64,000 bases of DNA from Qipengyuania gelatinilytica (GCF_019711315.1 NZ_CP081294.1:1984001-2048000); one strand, 5' to 3'. Counted from the stretch's first letter, positions 9,099-17,813 are shown. Notes: generated by a model from the letters alone, not told the origin. Translations and numbers: made by a program.

Positions 9099-11243
9099 AT
9101 GGAACAAGCAATTGCCGAACAGATCGACGGGCGGGTCCTGGACCCGCTCGTCGAATGCATTGGAGAGGGAGCGCGTCGCTACGGGCTCCCTTTTGCGCGT
9201 GACCTGCTCGCGCAATTGCCCCGCAACGCCGAAGGGCTGCTGCCCTATCACCAGGCGCCTGCTGCTCTCGACCTTGCCGGGCTGAATTACGACGTCGTCG
9301 AGCGCAGCCGCCTGCCGGCCAGCGCGACGCAACTGCCCGCGATCGTCGCGCTGGAAGAGGGGCGCTATGTCATCGTCCTCGATTCGCAGGACGGCGAACT
9401 GCTCGTCTGGCGACCCGAGACGGGCAATGAAATCTGGGAAAAGCGCGAAGAGATTTCCGGTGTCTACGCCGGTCGCCTGATCCCGATCTACGGCGATCCC
9501 GATCGCATGCGCGCCGACGAGGCGCCGTGGCATGCCAAGGCGCGTTCGCACTGGTTCTGGGGCGAACTTCGCCGCGAGCGCAAGGCGTTCATGCCGGTGC
9601 TGCTGGCATCGCTGCTCATCAATTTGCTCGCCGTCGCGCTGCCGATCTTCACGATGAACGTCTACGACCGCGTGATCCCGAACCAGGCGCAGGAAACGCT
9701 CTGGGTGCTGGGCACGGGTGTTCTGCTGGCCTTCGCGCTGGAATTCGCACTGCGCCGTGCGCGGACCTCGATCGTGGACGAGATCGCCCAGCGTCTCGAC
9801 CTCAAGCTGAGCCAGAAGATCTTTTCGCGCCTGCTCGCCGTGCCGCTGGCAGAGCGCAAGGGACACACCGGCTCGCTCGCCGCGCGTGTCGCCGAATATG
9901 CGACCGTGCGCGATTTCTTCGCCTCGACCTCGGTCGTGCTGGTGGTCGATGCGCTGTTCCTCGTCATCTTCGTCATCGTCATCGCGATCATCGCCGGGTG
10001 GCTGGCGCTCGTCCCGCTGACGATCATCCTCACCATGACGATTGCTGGATTCATCCTGCAGAAGAAGGTCGTCGAGGCCTCGCAGGATGCGCAGGCCGAT
10101 TACGGCCTCCAGCAGACGCTGCTGGTAGAATCGCTCACCGGTGCGGAAACGCTCAAAGCCATGGGCGGCGAGGGCGGCATGCTCTCGCGCTGGCACCGGC
10201 TTGCCGAAGTGGGCGGGCATTCGCAGCTGCGCCTGCGCAACATCAACTCGGTTGCGGTCGGCCTTGCACAGGTTTTCCAGCAGCTTTCGACCGTGGCGCT
10301 CATCATTGGCGGCTACTATCTGTTCGCCGCCGGCGAGATCACCATGGGCGTGATCATCGCCATCGTCATGCTCGCATCGCGTTCGCTCGCACCGGCCGGC
10401 CAGATCGCCTTCCTGCTGACCCGCGGCCGCCAGGCCAAGGAAACGCTCGGCAGTATCGAGCGGATGTTCGAGGGTGGGGACGAGCGCAAATTGGGCGCGA
10501 GCGTCGCACCCAGCGCGATCACGAAGCCGCGCATCGTCTTCCAGGATGCCGAGTTCCGCTACAGCGAGGAATCGCCGGTGGCGCTGGCAGGCCTAAACCT
10601 GACCATCGAGCCGGGTGAGCGCATCGCACTCGTCGGGCGCGTGGCATCGGGCAAGTCGACCTTCGGCCGCCTCCTGTGCGGCCTCTATGCGCCGACCGAA
10701 GGCTCGATGACCGTCAACGGGATCGACAGCCGCCAGTACCGTCCGCACCAGCTGCGCGATGCACTCGCCTTCGTCGGACAGGATGCCGCGCTTTTCTCCG
10801 GTTCGGTTCGCGAAAACCTCACGCTGGGCAAGATGGGCATTTCCGAAGAGGAACTGGTCGCCGCCATGCGCGCCACCGGTGCCGATAGCTATCTGTCGCG
10901 CGATGCAGGCGGTTTCGACCGCGCAGTGGGCGAAGACGGGCGCCAGCTTTCGGGCGGCCAGCGCAGCTTCCTCTCGCTGACCCGCGCCATGGTCGAACCG
11001 CGCGAGCTCCTGTTCCTCGACGAGCCCACCGGCGCAATGGACAGCGATACGGAAAAGCTCTTCGTCGAGCGCCTTTCGCAGTCGATCACGCCTGACCAGA
11101 CGCTGGTCATCTCGACCCATCGTCCCGCACTCTTTGCGATCTGCGACCGCCTGATCGTGCTCGACCGTGGCCGCATCGCTGCCGATGGCCCGGTGAAGGA
11201 CGTGCTCGCCAAGGCCGGTGCGGCGCGCGGAGGCGCCTCGTGA
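9099..11243 (+). CDS. LapB-type type I secretion ABC transporter (C39-like/TM/ATPase)
   Basis: A 714-residue exporter. Residues 1 to about 140 are a C39-peptidase-like domain without the usual catalytic Cys motif, as in LapB/HlyB transporters that do not process their substrate. The membrane domain spans about 165-440 (for example LLASLLINLLAVALPIFTMN and ALFLVIFVIVIAIIAGWLAL). The ATPase is about 475-705, with Walker A GRVASGKST near residue 514, signature LSGGQRS, Walker B LLFLDEPTGAMD and H-loop STHR. It should energise export of the upstream adhesin together with the TolC and HlyD-type partners. The stop overlaps the next start by 4 bp (GTGA), which implies translational coupling to the hydrolase gene. 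Confidence 0.95.
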   Translation: MEQAIAEQIDGRVLDPLVECIGEGARRYGLPFARDLLAQLPRNAEGLLPYHQAPAALDLAGLNYDVVERSRLPASATQLPAIVALEEGRYVIVLDSQDGELLVWRPETGNEIWEKREEISGVYAGRLIPIYGDPDRMRADEAPWHAKARSHWFWGELRRERKAFMPVLLASLLINLLAVALPIFTMNVYDRVIPNQAQETLWVLGTGVLLAFALEFALRRARTSIVDEIAQRLDLKLSQKIFSRLLAVPLAERKGHTGSLAARVAEYATVRDFFASTSVVLVVDALFLVIFVIVIAIIAGWLALVPLTIILTMTIAGFILQKKVVEASQDAQADYGLQQTLLVESLTGAETLKAMGGEGGMLSRWHRLAEVGGHSQLRLRNINSVAVGLAQVFQQLSTVALIIGGYYLFAAGEITMGVIIAIVMLASRSLAPAGQIAFLLTRGRQAKETLGSIERMFEGGDERKLGASVAPSAITKPRIVFQDAEFRYSEESPVALAGLNLTIEPGERIALVGRVASGKSTFGRLLCGLYAPTEGSMTVNGIDSRQYRPHQLRDALAFVGQDAALFSGSVRENLTLGKMGISEEELVAAMRATGADSYLSRDAGGFDRAVGEDGRQLSGGQRSFLSLTRAMVEPRELLFLDEPTGAMDSDTEKLFVERLSQSITPDQTLVISTHRPALFAICDRLIVLDRGRIAADGPVKDVLAKAGAARGGAS

Positions 11244-12259
11244 CTTCGGCTGCGACCCACAAGGCCCGCCGCTATGGTGCTATTGGCCTGCTGGCTGGCG
11301 CGAGCTTCCTTGTCGGCACATCCTCTCTGCTCGTACCGCAGGAAACCGTTGCCGCGATGGCAGTGCTCGAGCCGGAATTGCAGCAGGACCTCGCAGCGAT
11401 GACCACATCGAGCGAGGCCGATCAAACGCTCGCAAATACCGATCCCGAAGGTGCGATCGAACGCAACCTTGCGATCCCGACCATGAAGAGCGGTATCGAG
11501 CGGGCAGGTCGTTTCACAGGCATTCCCATGTCGTCGGCGCATTATGGCACGGCAACCGAATGCCTTGCGCAGGCAGTCTATTACGAAGCCGCCCTGGAAC
11601 CGGAAAAGGGCCGCCGCGCGGTTGCGCAGGTGGTGCTCAACCGTGTTCGCCATCCCGCCTATCCCAACACCGTCTGCGGCGTGGTCTACCAGGGGTGGAA
11701 CCAGCCCGTCTGCCAGTTCAGCTTCACTTGCGACGGCGCACTGATGCGCAAGCCGCGTGCAGACCTGTGGCGCAATGCCAAGGCCATCGCGCGCGATGCC
11801 TTGTCCGGCTACGAGGTTGCCGAGGTGGGTACTGCGACGCATTACCACGCCGATTACGTCGTGCCCTACTGGGCGTTTCGTCTTGGCAAGATCGCGCAGG
11901 TCGGCCGTCACATCTTCTACCGCTTTCCCGGGTCCCCGGGCCGCGCGGCCAGTTTCTACGGCAGCTGGGGTGGCCGCGAATACAAGCCGGCCATCGACTT
12001 CGCGCGTTTCCGCAAAGACGATGACGCGGTCGAACTCGCAGCCAGCGCAGTGCCCGAATATACGCCCGGTCTCACCGTCGCTCCCGACGTGAAGGACCGT
12101 CATGCCGCTGCCGATGTCGGCGGGCGGATCGACACCACGAAGACCTGGCGCTTGAGCATTCCCGATCCCGTCCAGCTGAGCGCAAGCTATCGCTCGACGG
12201 TCGGCGGGCAGGGCGAAGCAATAACCGCGCCCGCAACAGTTTCGGAGCAAGAGCAATGA
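11240..12259 (+). CDS. SleB-type cell wall hydrolase inside the secretion operon
   Basis: A 339-residue protein with one N-terminal membrane segment or uncleaved signal (residues 12-32) and a SleB/Hydrolase_2 domain at about 104-225. The domain shows ECLAQAVYYEA, with the likely catalytic Glu at 116, followed by GRRAVAQVVLNRVRHPAYPNTVCGVV (split here as two motifs, GRRAVAQ and VVLNRV) and CQFSFTCDG. Family members are lytic transglycosylases or amidase-like enzymes acting on peptidoglycan. The C-terminal ~115 residues are not recognised. The start is GTG in a GTGA overlap with the ABC gene, and the stop is an ATGA overlap with the HlyD gene. It therefore sits between two essential secretion subunits and is translationally coupled to both. 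A role in opening the wall for the trans-envelope channel is inferred. Confidence 0.9.
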   Translation: MTSAATHKARRYGAIGLLAGASFLVGTSSLLVPQETVAAMAVLEPELQQDLAAMTTSSEADQTLANTDPEGAIERNLAIPTMKSGIERAGRFTGIPMSSAHYGTATECLAQAVYYEAALEPEKGRRAVAQVVLNRVRHPAYPNTVCGVVYQGWNQPVCQFSFTCDGALMRKPRADLWRNAKAIARDALSGYEVAEVGTATHYHADYVVPYWAFRLGKIAQVGRHIFYRFPGSPGRAASFYGSWGGREYKPAIDFARFRKDDDAVELAASAVPEYTPGLTVAPDVKDRHAAADVGGRIDTTKTWRLSIPDPVQLSASYRSTVGGQGEAITAPATVSEQEQ

Positions 12260-13521
12260 GCGTGACCCAGCGCTGGAATGCGATGACTGCCTCGCGCCGC
12301 CTCATCATCGTCGCGGCGGTGGGGATTGCGCTGCTGTTCTCATGGGCCGCCGTCGCAGAGGTGGACCAGATCACGCGCGGCACCGGCAAGGTAATTCCCT
12401 CGAGCAAGGCGCAGCTGGTCCAGCCCGCCGAACCTTCGGTGGTGTCCGAGATCCTCGTGCGCAACGGCCAGAGCGTGAAGAAGGGCGACCTGCTGGTCCG
12501 CCTCGACGATTCGCAGAGCGCGTCCGCCCTCGGTGAGCTTCAGACGGAGAACGAGCGCCTGACGGCACGCGCCCAGCGGCTCGATGCAGAGGCTGGCGGT
12601 TCGTCCGCCGGATGCGGGGAAGGAACAGCCTGCGCGGAGGAACGCCGGCTCGCACAGGCCCGCGCCGATACGGCCCGCGCGCGAGAATCCTCACTCGCCT
12701 CGGCAGTCGAGCAGCGCCGCCGCGACCTGTCCGAAGCGCAGGCCACCGCGTCGAGCCTCGAAAGCAGCCTGCGCCTTGCCCGCGAACAGGTCGACATGCT
12801 CCGCCCACTGGCAGAAAAGAACATCGTCCCGCAGACCGATTTGCTTTCGGCCCAGCGCGAAGTCGTCGATTTGCAGGGCCGCCTCTCGGCTGCCCGCCAG
12901 GCCGCAGGACGCGCTTCGGCAGCGATCCGTCAGGCACAGGCCGACCTCAGCCAGGCACGTGCCGATTTCCGCCAGCAGGCGCTCGCCGAGCGTAGCGAGA
13001 TCACCACGCGTATCGCGGTGAACGAGGAAAGCATTCGCGGTGCTTCTGCAAGGCGCGACCGCAACGAATTGCGCGCGCCGTCGGACGGTGTCGTCAACGA
13101 TCTGCAAGTCACCACGCAGGGCGGCTTCGTCAATGCAGGCGAGCAGATCATGCAGATCGTCCCCGTGGGCGACAAGCTGCTGATCGAAGCGCGCATCTCA
13201 CCCAGCGACCGTGCCTTCGTGAAGGTCGGCGACAAGGCCAACGTCAAGGTCACTGCCTACGACTTCTCGATCTATGGCGGCATGCGCGGGAACGTCGTGC
13301 AGGTCAGCGCCGACAGCATTTTCGACGAGGTCGAGCGCGAAGCCTATTACGCGGTCGTAATCGAAACCGACCGCGCCTTTATCGAGAAGGGCGGGGTACG
13401 CCTGCCGATCGTGCCCGGCATGGTTTGCGACGTGGAAATCCTGACCGCGCGCCGCAGCGTGCTGTCCTATCTGTTCAAGCCGGTGAACCGCGCCTTCGAC
13501 CGGGCGATGACCGAGCGATAA
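12256..13521 (+). CDS. LapC/HlyD-type membrane fusion protein
   Basis: A 421-residue periplasmic adaptor. One transmembrane helix is at about 15-36 (LIIVAAVGIALLFSWAAVAEV). A first lipoyl half follows (GTGKVIPSSKAQLVQPAEPS), then a long coiled coil (about 95-255, rich in Ala/Arg/Gln/Glu). The second lipoyl half and an AprE-like beta-barrel domain contain LRAPSDGVVNDLQV and VPGMVCDVEIL. This is the HlyD/LapC family adaptor bridging the ABC transporter and the TolC duct. It starts in a 4-bp overlap with the SleB-type gene and is the last gene of the plus-strand unit. A short Cys-containing insert within the coiled coil (SSAGCGEGTACAEE, about residue 115) is also present. Confidence 0.95.
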   Translation: MSVTQRWNAMTASRRLIIVAAVGIALLFSWAAVAEVDQITRGTGKVIPSSKAQLVQPAEPSVVSEILVRNGQSVKKGDLLVRLDDSQSASALGELQTENERLTARAQRLDAEAGGSSAGCGEGTACAEERRLAQARADTARARESSLASAVEQRRRDLSEAQATASSLESSLRLAREQVDMLRPLAEKNIVPQTDLLSAQREVVDLQGRLSAARQAAGRASAAIRQAQADLSQARADFRQQALAERSEITTRIAVNEESIRGASARRDRNELRAPSDGVVNDLQVTTQGGFVNAGEQIMQIVPVGDKLLIEARISPSDRAFVKVGDKANVKVTAYDFSIYGGMRGNVVQVSADSIFDEVEREAYYAVVIETDRAFIEKGGVRLPIVPGMVCDVEILTARRSVLSYLFKPVNRAFDRAMTER

Positions 13522-13529
13522 GGTTGGGG

Positions 13530-13562
13530 GAGAGGGGAAGGGTGCAGCAGCACCCGCCTCTC
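13530..13562. terminator. Hairpin between convergent lapC-type and lapG genes
   Basis: Nested inverted repeats: GAGAGG at 13530-13535 with CCTCTC at 13557-13562, and inside them GGGTGC at 13540-13545 with GCACCC at 13550-13555. It lies between two convergent genes and overlaps the last codon of the protease gene. There is no clear T-run on either side, so it may be a weak bidirectional terminator. Confidence 0.5.
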
Positions 13563-14541
13563 AATATCCGTGCAGGAAGCTCTGCTTTGCGCCCAGGCTC
13601 ATGACCGGGCGGTAACCGTGGCTCTGCGATCCGTCGAGCGGGGCACTGCCGACATTGTCGAGCATGACGAAACCGTCTTCGGTCTTCACCACGAGAACAG
13701 CGTGATCGCGGCGGCGGATCAGGTCGCGTGCAAGCGTGAGCATCATGTCTTCACTCTTGATTCCGGCCGCAGCGAGCAGTTCCATCTTGAGCAGGGCGAA
13801 GTCTTCGCAGTCGCCGCGCCCGAGGCGCAGCGTCGTGGCTGCATCTGCCCAATAGTCGCTGCGGCCGAACAGGTCCCGGTCCTCGGCATGGCCGATGCTG
13901 CGATTGACCCACGCATTGACCGAGGCGATCAGGTCCGCGCGGTCAGCCTTGGGGCCGGAAATCGAGGCAAGCGTGGGCGCAAGGTCGGTGCGGGCGCCGC
14001 TCACGCGGTTCCACTGGGCATCGAAGCTGGTGCGGCCGATCGGCACCATGCGGCTGCCGAGGATGAGGCCGTCACGCGGCTCCGTACGCGGTGCGAAAAC
14101 GGAAAAGCCCGGGCGCTGCGCGACGAAGCCTGCCGGTTTGGCGGCAAGCTTCGGATTGAGCTTGAAAGGTTGCGGAGCAAGCGCGCAGGTCCGCGCGTCG
14201 CGCGGAGCAGGTGCGGCTGCGGGTTCGAACTTGGCAGGCGTTCCGGATAGCAGCGGATGCGACGAGGGCGCTTCCTGCTGCGCGCGGATCGCGTCGAGCG
14301 CGCTTGTCCCGCCAAGGATCTGTGATCCCTTGCTGGGCGCGCTGTCGGACATCGAGACCGGAGCACTCGGAGCGAATGCCGAGGAGCAATTGGTGGCTTC
14401 GATGGCGATCGCCGCCGGTACCATCGCGGCGCCGGGAATGGCTGCCTGCGCGGCAGGCGCAAGTGCGAAGGTGGCGGCACCGGCAAGCGCAAAGCGCAGC
14501 GCGGATCGTGCCATGCGGGCGGTGTGAGAGCTTCCGGCCAT
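13561..14541 (-). CDS. lapG: LapG-type periplasmic cysteine proteinase (BTLCP family)
   Basis: A 326-residue transglutaminase-like cysteine proteinase. The N-terminus has a signal peptide; residue 10 is an alternative Met that would give a more compact one (MARSALRFALAGAATFALA). The BTLCP domain is C-terminal. The catalytic triad is visible: Cys245 in RGDCEDFALLK, His280 in RRRDHAVLVV and Asp295 in VMLDN. In Pseudomonas fluorescens, LapG cuts the adhesin LapA near its N-terminus and releases it from the cell surface; calcium activates LapG and c-di-GMP-bound LapD restrains it. Its place beside the adhesin exporter supports the same role here. It is encoded convergently, so it is likely under separate control. 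No lapD-like gene (HAMP-GGDEF-EAL with a periplasmic output domain) lies in the window. Confidence 0.92.
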   Translation of the reverse strand: MAGSSHTARMARSALRFALAGAATFALAPAAQAAIPGAAMVPAAIAIEATNCSSAFAPSAPVSMSDSAPSKGSQILGGTSALDAIRAQQEAPSSHPLLSGTPAKFEPAAAPAPRDARTCALAPQPFKLNPKLAAKPAGFVAQRPGFSVFAPRTEPRDGLILGSRMVPIGRTSFDAQWNRVSGARTDLAPTLASISGPKADRADLIASVNAWVNRSIGHAEDRDLFGRSDYWADAATTLRLGRGDCEDFALLKMELLAAAGIKSEDMMLTLARDLIRRRDHAVLVVKTEDGFVMLDNVGSAPLDGSQSHGYRPVMSLGAKQSFLHGY

Positions 14542-14685
14542 GGGGCATGGCTAATGGCCTTGCCTCAAGGTTCGGTTTCGCGTTCTGGTTAACGCGGCCG
14601 CAAGGATTGGTCCGCCCGAAGATCTGCTTCGGCGGAATTTCGATGTCTTGCGGGGGTCTTGTGTTCAGACGATCGTGCTTGACGA

Positions 14686-15066
14686 TCAGGCGCTGCGCCG
14701 CTGCGACTTCGTGCGGCGAGAATAGCGGCCAAGCGGGCGCTGACGTGCCCGGCGTGCTTTGTGGCGCTTGTCGGGAAGCGCCGAGCCGTAGCTGAAATAG
14801 GAGTGCGTGACGCGCTTCCTGCGTTTCCGGGAGCGACCGGGCAGTCGGTAGGTGATCGACTTCACGGCGTCATTCGCGCGCAGGATCACCCAACCTGCAA
14901 AGTCGCAGGCGTCGAAGACGAACAGGAACGGCCACGCGACCGCCATCCAGGGGCGGCCGTCGAGGCAGCAGGCGGTGAAGGAGTCCGGGAGCAGGCGGGA
15001 GTGGAGCGCGGCCAGGACAAGGCACGCGCAAACGTAGGCGCAGAGAACTGCGATCGAAGCGACCAT
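14686..15066 (-). CDS. Small membrane protein with basic C-terminus, unknown function
   Basis: A 126-residue protein that I do not recognise. The start at 15066 is chosen because AGAGGAAAAA precedes the ATG; the open frame runs 44 codons further upstream but without a comparable site. The first ~20 residues are hydrophobic and Cys-containing (VASIAVLCAYVCACLVLAAL). A second hydrophobic stretch is at about 42-62 (WMAVAWPFLFVFDACDFAGWVIL). The last ~55 residues are strongly basic (RSRKRRKRV, RRARQRPLGRYSRR). It lies downstream of rplL on the same strand but behind the rplL terminator. An inner-membrane protein with a positively charged cytoplasmic tail is likely. Confidence 0.6.
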   Translation of the reverse strand: MVASIAVLCAYVCACLVLAALHSRLLPDSFTACCLDGRPWMAVAWPFLFVFDACDFAGWVILRANDAVKSITYRLPGRSRKRRKRVTHSYFSYGSALPDKRHKARRARQRPLGRYSRRTKSQRRSA

Positions 15067-15200
15067 TTTTTCCTCTTTTCGGGAGCACCTCTTACGGGTG
15101 TGCGGTGCCGTTATTGCGGCGGGATGCCTCGCGCAAGAAGCGAAGCGAAGAATTCCGGAATAAACCCGATTTATCGCCGCGGCGCCCCGGTTTCGCATGC

Positions 15201-15232
15201 AAAAAGGGCGGCACCTTGCGGTACCGCCCTTT
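15201..15232 (-). terminator. Rho-independent terminator of rplJL
   Basis: On the minus strand AAAGGGCGG pairs perfectly with CCGCCCTTT around a short loop and runs into TTTTT. It lies about 40 nt past the rplL stop. Confidence 0.85.
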
Positions 15233-15273
15233 CGTGATCTCTCGGGTGAGAGATCGAAGCGTAAGCGAAAAGC

Positions 15274-15651
15274 TTACTTGAGCTCGACGGTACCGCCGGC
15301 TGCTTCGATCTTGCCCTTGATTTCTTCGGCTTCTGCCTTGGCAACGCCTTCCTTGAGCGGCTTCGGTGCGCCTTCGACAAGAGCCTTGGCTTCGGTAAGG
15401 CCGAGACCGGTGATGGCGCGGACTTCCTTGATGACCTGGATCTTCTTGCCACCGTCGCCGGTGAGGACGACGTCGAATTCGTCCTTTTCTTCAGCAGCGG
15501 CACCTGCGTCGCCACCGCCGGCCGGGCCAGCAACAGCAACAGCAGCAGCGGCGCTCACGCCCCACTCTTCTTCAAGTGCCTTGGCAAGCTCAGCGGCTTC
15601 CATGACGGTCAGCTTCGACAGTTCTTCAACAAGCTTGGCGATATCAGCCAT
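15274..15651 (-). CDS. rplL: 50S ribosomal protein L7/L12
   Basis: A 125-residue stalk protein. It has an N-terminal dimerisation domain ([30 protein letters not shown], described here as residues 1-30), an Ala/Gly-rich hinge (about 31-52) and the conserved C-terminal factor-binding domain with [20 protein letters not shown] (about 70-90) and [22 protein letters not shown] at the end. It recruits translation GTPases to the ribosome. It follows rplJ by about 80 nt on the minus strand and ends at a strong terminator, so in this genome transcription does not run on into rpoBC, which lies 4.4 kb away on the other strand. Confidence 0.98.
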   Translation of the reverse strand: MADIAKLVEELSKLTVMEAAELAKALEEEWGVSAAAAVAVAGPAGGGDAGAAAEEKDEFDVVLTGDGGKKIQVIKEVRAITGLGLTEAKALVEGAPKPLKEGVAKAEAEEIKGKIEAAGGTVELK

Positions 15652-15732
15652 GATGTTTCACTCCAATAAATAGGCCGGGGTGCCGGATGGCTCTGCCCCG
15701 ATGAATATGTGTTCTTACGCGAGAACCGGCTC

Positions 15733-16248
15733 TTACGCGGCTTCCTTGGCGCCATAGGCACCGAAGACGCGAGCGAGCATCGAAACGGGTTCCTTGATCG
15801 TGCGGACAACCTTGGTTGCCGGCGCGTTGACAAGGCCCACGATCGTGCCACGCAGTTCGTCGAGGCTCGGCATCGAGGCGAGTGCCTTGATCCCTGCTTC
15901 GTCGAGTGCAGTCGCTCCCATGGAACCACCGACGATTTCGAGCTTGTCGTTCGTCTTGGCGAATTCCACTGCCACCTTTGCAGCTGCAACCGGGTCTTCG
16001 CTGTAGGCGAGGGCGGTCGGGCCGGTCAGGTGGTCGGCGATACCGGTGTAATCGGTACCTTCGAGGGCGAGCTTGGCGAGACGGTTCTTCGCAACCTGGT
16101 AGGACGCACCGGCTTCACGCATCTTCGTACGCAATTCGGTCGACTGTGCGACCGTAAGGCCCAGGTTGCGGGTCACGACGACCACGCCAGCCTGGTTGAA
16201 GACTTCGCTGAGCTGGGCGACCGCATCGGCTTTCTGCGAACGATCCAT
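15733..16248 (-). CDS. rplJ: 50S ribosomal protein L10
   Basis: A 171-residue L10 that anchors L7/L12 dimers to 23S rRNA. The start at 16248 ([17 protein letters not shown]) has AAGGAG 7 nt upstream; the longer open frame upstream is not coding. Family patterns include [33 protein letters not shown] and the C-terminal helix that binds L7/L12. It forms an rplJ-rplL unit. In many bacteria L10 or the L10-L12 complex represses its own mRNA through the leader; the leader here is about 170 nt. Confidence 0.98.
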   Translation of the reverse strand: MDRSQKADAVAQLSEVFNQAGVVVVTRNLGLTVAQSTELRTKMREAGASYQVAKNRLAKLALEGTDYTGIADHLTGPTALAYSEDPVAAAKVAVEFAKTNDKLEIVGGSMGATALDEAGIKALASMPSLDELRGTIVGLVNAPATKVVRTIKEPVSMLARVFGAYGAKEAA

Positions 16249-16475
16249 GCCATACTCCTTCACTATGACCCCGCCGGAAATGCTCCGCCGGGATCGGCTA
16301 CGTTTGTCCATGCCGATAGCTCGGCACGGGCGGGTCCGTTGATGGGGAAGGAGTGCGCCACTTGACGCGAAACGGCGGGCCGGGGCCCACCTGAAAATCT
16401 CTTTTCCCCGCCTAGGCTGGAAATTAAGACCGGCAAATCCCGGTCGCCAACTGTCTCGGACGGATGAGGGCGGAT
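16249..16475 (-). promoter_or_regulatory. rplJ upstream region with candidate promoter and leader
   Basis: The 308 bp between rplJ and the lipoprotein gene (16249-16556) hold no gene. A sigma70-like promoter is possible on the minus strand: TTGGCG at 16450-16445, a 17-nt spacer, then TTAATT at 16427-16422. This would leave a leader of about 170 nt, long enough for L10-type autoregulation, but I could not fold it with confidence. Confidence 0.4.
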
Positions 16476-16507
16476 ACAAAGAGACCCGCCTTCGGTGGCG
16501 GGCCTCT
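16476..16507 (-). terminator. Terminator of the small lipoprotein gene
   Basis: Stem CCCGCC/GGCGGG extended by AGAG/CTCT around a TTCGGT loop, followed on the minus strand by a short TTTGT tract. It lies about 50 nt past the lipoprotein stop. Confidence 0.7.
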
Positions 16508-16556
16508 AAGGATTTCAGCGATTCTGTCAAGCCCGCGCGGGGTGCGGACGCGACAA

Positions 16557-16814
16557 TCACATCTCGGCTTCTTGCGTGTCCTCCTGATACTCTTCGAGCG
16601 ATTCCTCGGTCGTGACCGGAGTGTCGTCGACGAGGCCTTCGGATTCCAGCATGCCGTCTTCGCTCGGGTTGTAGGCTTCGGCGTCTTCCGCGCCGGTCTC
16701 TACCGTGGTGGCGTCGGGCGTAATGTCTGCCGTGTCGCTGCCGTCGATCGGGTCGCCGCAGGCCGAAAGCGAGAGAGCTGCGGGCAGGGCGGCGATCAGG
16801 ATAGTCTTCTTCAT
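16557..16814 (-). CDS. Small acidic lipoprotein
   Basis: An 85-residue protein with a clear lipoprotein signal ([20 protein letters not shown], acylated Cys at 19). The mature part is short, very acidic and Thr/Glu-rich, without a recognisable fold. The start at 16814 is chosen for the signal peptide and an upstream GGGGAC; the open frame runs 28 codons further. Asp follows the Cys in the form Gly-Asp, so sorting cannot be told from the +2 residue. It has its own terminator and is probably expressed alone. Function is unknown. Confidence 0.75.
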   Translation of the reverse strand: MKKTILIAALPAALSLSACGDPIDGSDTADITPDATTVETGAEDAEAYNPSEDGMLESEGLVDDTPVTTEESLEEYQEDTQEAEM

Positions 16815-16898
16815 GGATATGTCCCCAATATCTGCCGGGGCAGGGCGCACCCGGATCGGTTTTCCAACGCCGCCGGGCTGCGCCTGTTCCGCCGTCAC

Positions 16899-17129
16899 TC
16901 AGCCGGGCCGGCCCTCATAGGCGAGCAGGTCGCCCGGCTGGCAGTCGAGCTCGCGGCATATCGCCTCGAGGGTGGAGAAGCGGATCGCCTTGGCCTTTCC
17001 CGTCTTGAGGATCGAGAGGTTGGCGAGGGTGAGGCCGACACGGTCTGCCAGCTCGGTGAGCGTCATGCGGCGTTCGTGGAGGAGGTCATCGAGCTTGACC
17101 ATGATCCGGGTTCCTTCTTCGGCTGGCAT
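16899..17129 (-). CDS. XRE-family small transcriptional regulator (YozG-like)
   Basis: A 76-residue Cro/CI-type helix-turn-helix protein. The HTH covers about residues 20-70, with [20 protein letters not shown] and [25 protein letters not shown], the usual pattern of stand-alone XRE proteins. The ATG at 17129 overlaps the stop of the DUF2975 gene (TGATG), which argues for coupling; an internal ATG at 17102 is the alternative. Regulators of this type are commonly paired with DUF2975 membrane proteins and probably control their own operon. The TATCGATA-type repeats at 17835-17896 are candidate operators. Confidence 0.88.
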   Translation of the reverse strand: MPAEEGTRIMVKLDDLLHERRMTLTELADRVGLTLANLSILKTGKAKAIRFSTLEAICRELDCQPGDLLAYEGRPG

Positions 17130-17665
17130 CACACGGTCCCTTCGAGGTCGGCGCGCATCAGGGCTCCGTGACGGAAGACGCGGGCGAGGATGAAGAGTGT
17201 AACGGCCAGGATAATGGCGCCTAGGTCGAGGTCGACATCGACTGTGAAATTCTGCTCTTCGAAGGCCTTGGCTGCCAAGAGACCAATTCCCGCAACCGGC
17301 AACGCAACGACCTGGATGCCGAGGGTAATCCAACCCATCACGCTGAGCCGACGTGAATTCTCGGGCACGAAGGGATCGCCTTCGCCTACCGAATCGATGA
17401 TGTGCTTCAGATTTCGGAAGAATACGAAGGCGAGCGAGACGATCACGAAGCACAATAGCAGGACGACAGTGATGGCTCCTAACGTTGCGCCAAGGGAAAG
17501 TGAGGAATCAGCGGACATTGCCTCGGCGATATGGCTTTGGCTCAGCCAGATGACCGGAATGGCGATGATCAGAGCGATGGCTCCCAAGCCAAGCAAGGCC
17601 TGGACGATGACGGTCAGGATGCGCCCGAATTTGAGCAGGGCGTCATTGGCGAGTGGATTGGACAT
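17129..17665 (-). CDS. DUF2975 membrane protein
   Basis: A 178-residue inner-membrane protein with four predicted helices (about 15-42, 58-85, 108-132 and 145-165). RNLKHIIDSVGEGDPFVPENSRRL, between helices 2 and 3, is the conserved DUF2975 loop. The family is typically encoded with a small XRE regulator, as here (TGATG overlap). Biochemical function is unknown; a sensory or accessory membrane partner of the regulator is a reasonable inference. The 42-codon peptide gene lies 19 nt upstream on the same strand. Confidence 0.9.
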   Translation of the reverse strand: MSNPLANDALLKFGRILTVIVQALLGLGAIALIIAIPVIWLSQSHIAEAMSADSSLSLGATLGAITVVLLLCFVIVSLAFVFFRNLKHIIDSVGEGDPFVPENSRRLSVMGWITLGIQVVALPVAGIGLLAAKAFEEQNFTVDVDLDLGAIILAVTLFILARVFRHGALMRADLEGTV

Positions 17666-17684
17666 GGAAGTCTCCAGAATGGCG

Positions 17685-17813
17685 TCAGGCGATGGCAGGC
17701 GCTGCGAGGATCGCGACCTGCGCGGCGGGCACGCTGGTCACGGTCTGGAGCGACATGACGGTGATCGCGAGGGCTGCGAAAGCGGCGGCGAAATGGGTAG
17801 TGAGACGGGGCAT
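17685..17813 (-). CDS. 42-residue exported peptide upstream of DUF2975/XRE
   Basis: A short ORF encoding 42 residues: two basic residues, a hydrophobic Ala-rich segment (about 8-25) and a hydrophobic tail ending APAIA. AAGGAG lies 8 nt before the ATG, which strongly supports translation. The stop is 19 nt before the DUF2975 start, so the three genes probably form one transcript. It looks like a signal peptide or single-helix membrane peptide with almost no mature domain. I know of no function; a small regulatory or accessory peptide for the DUF2975 protein is possible. Confidence 0.65.
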   Translation of the reverse strand: MPRLTTHFAAAFAALAITVMSLQTVTSVPAAQVAILAAPAIA

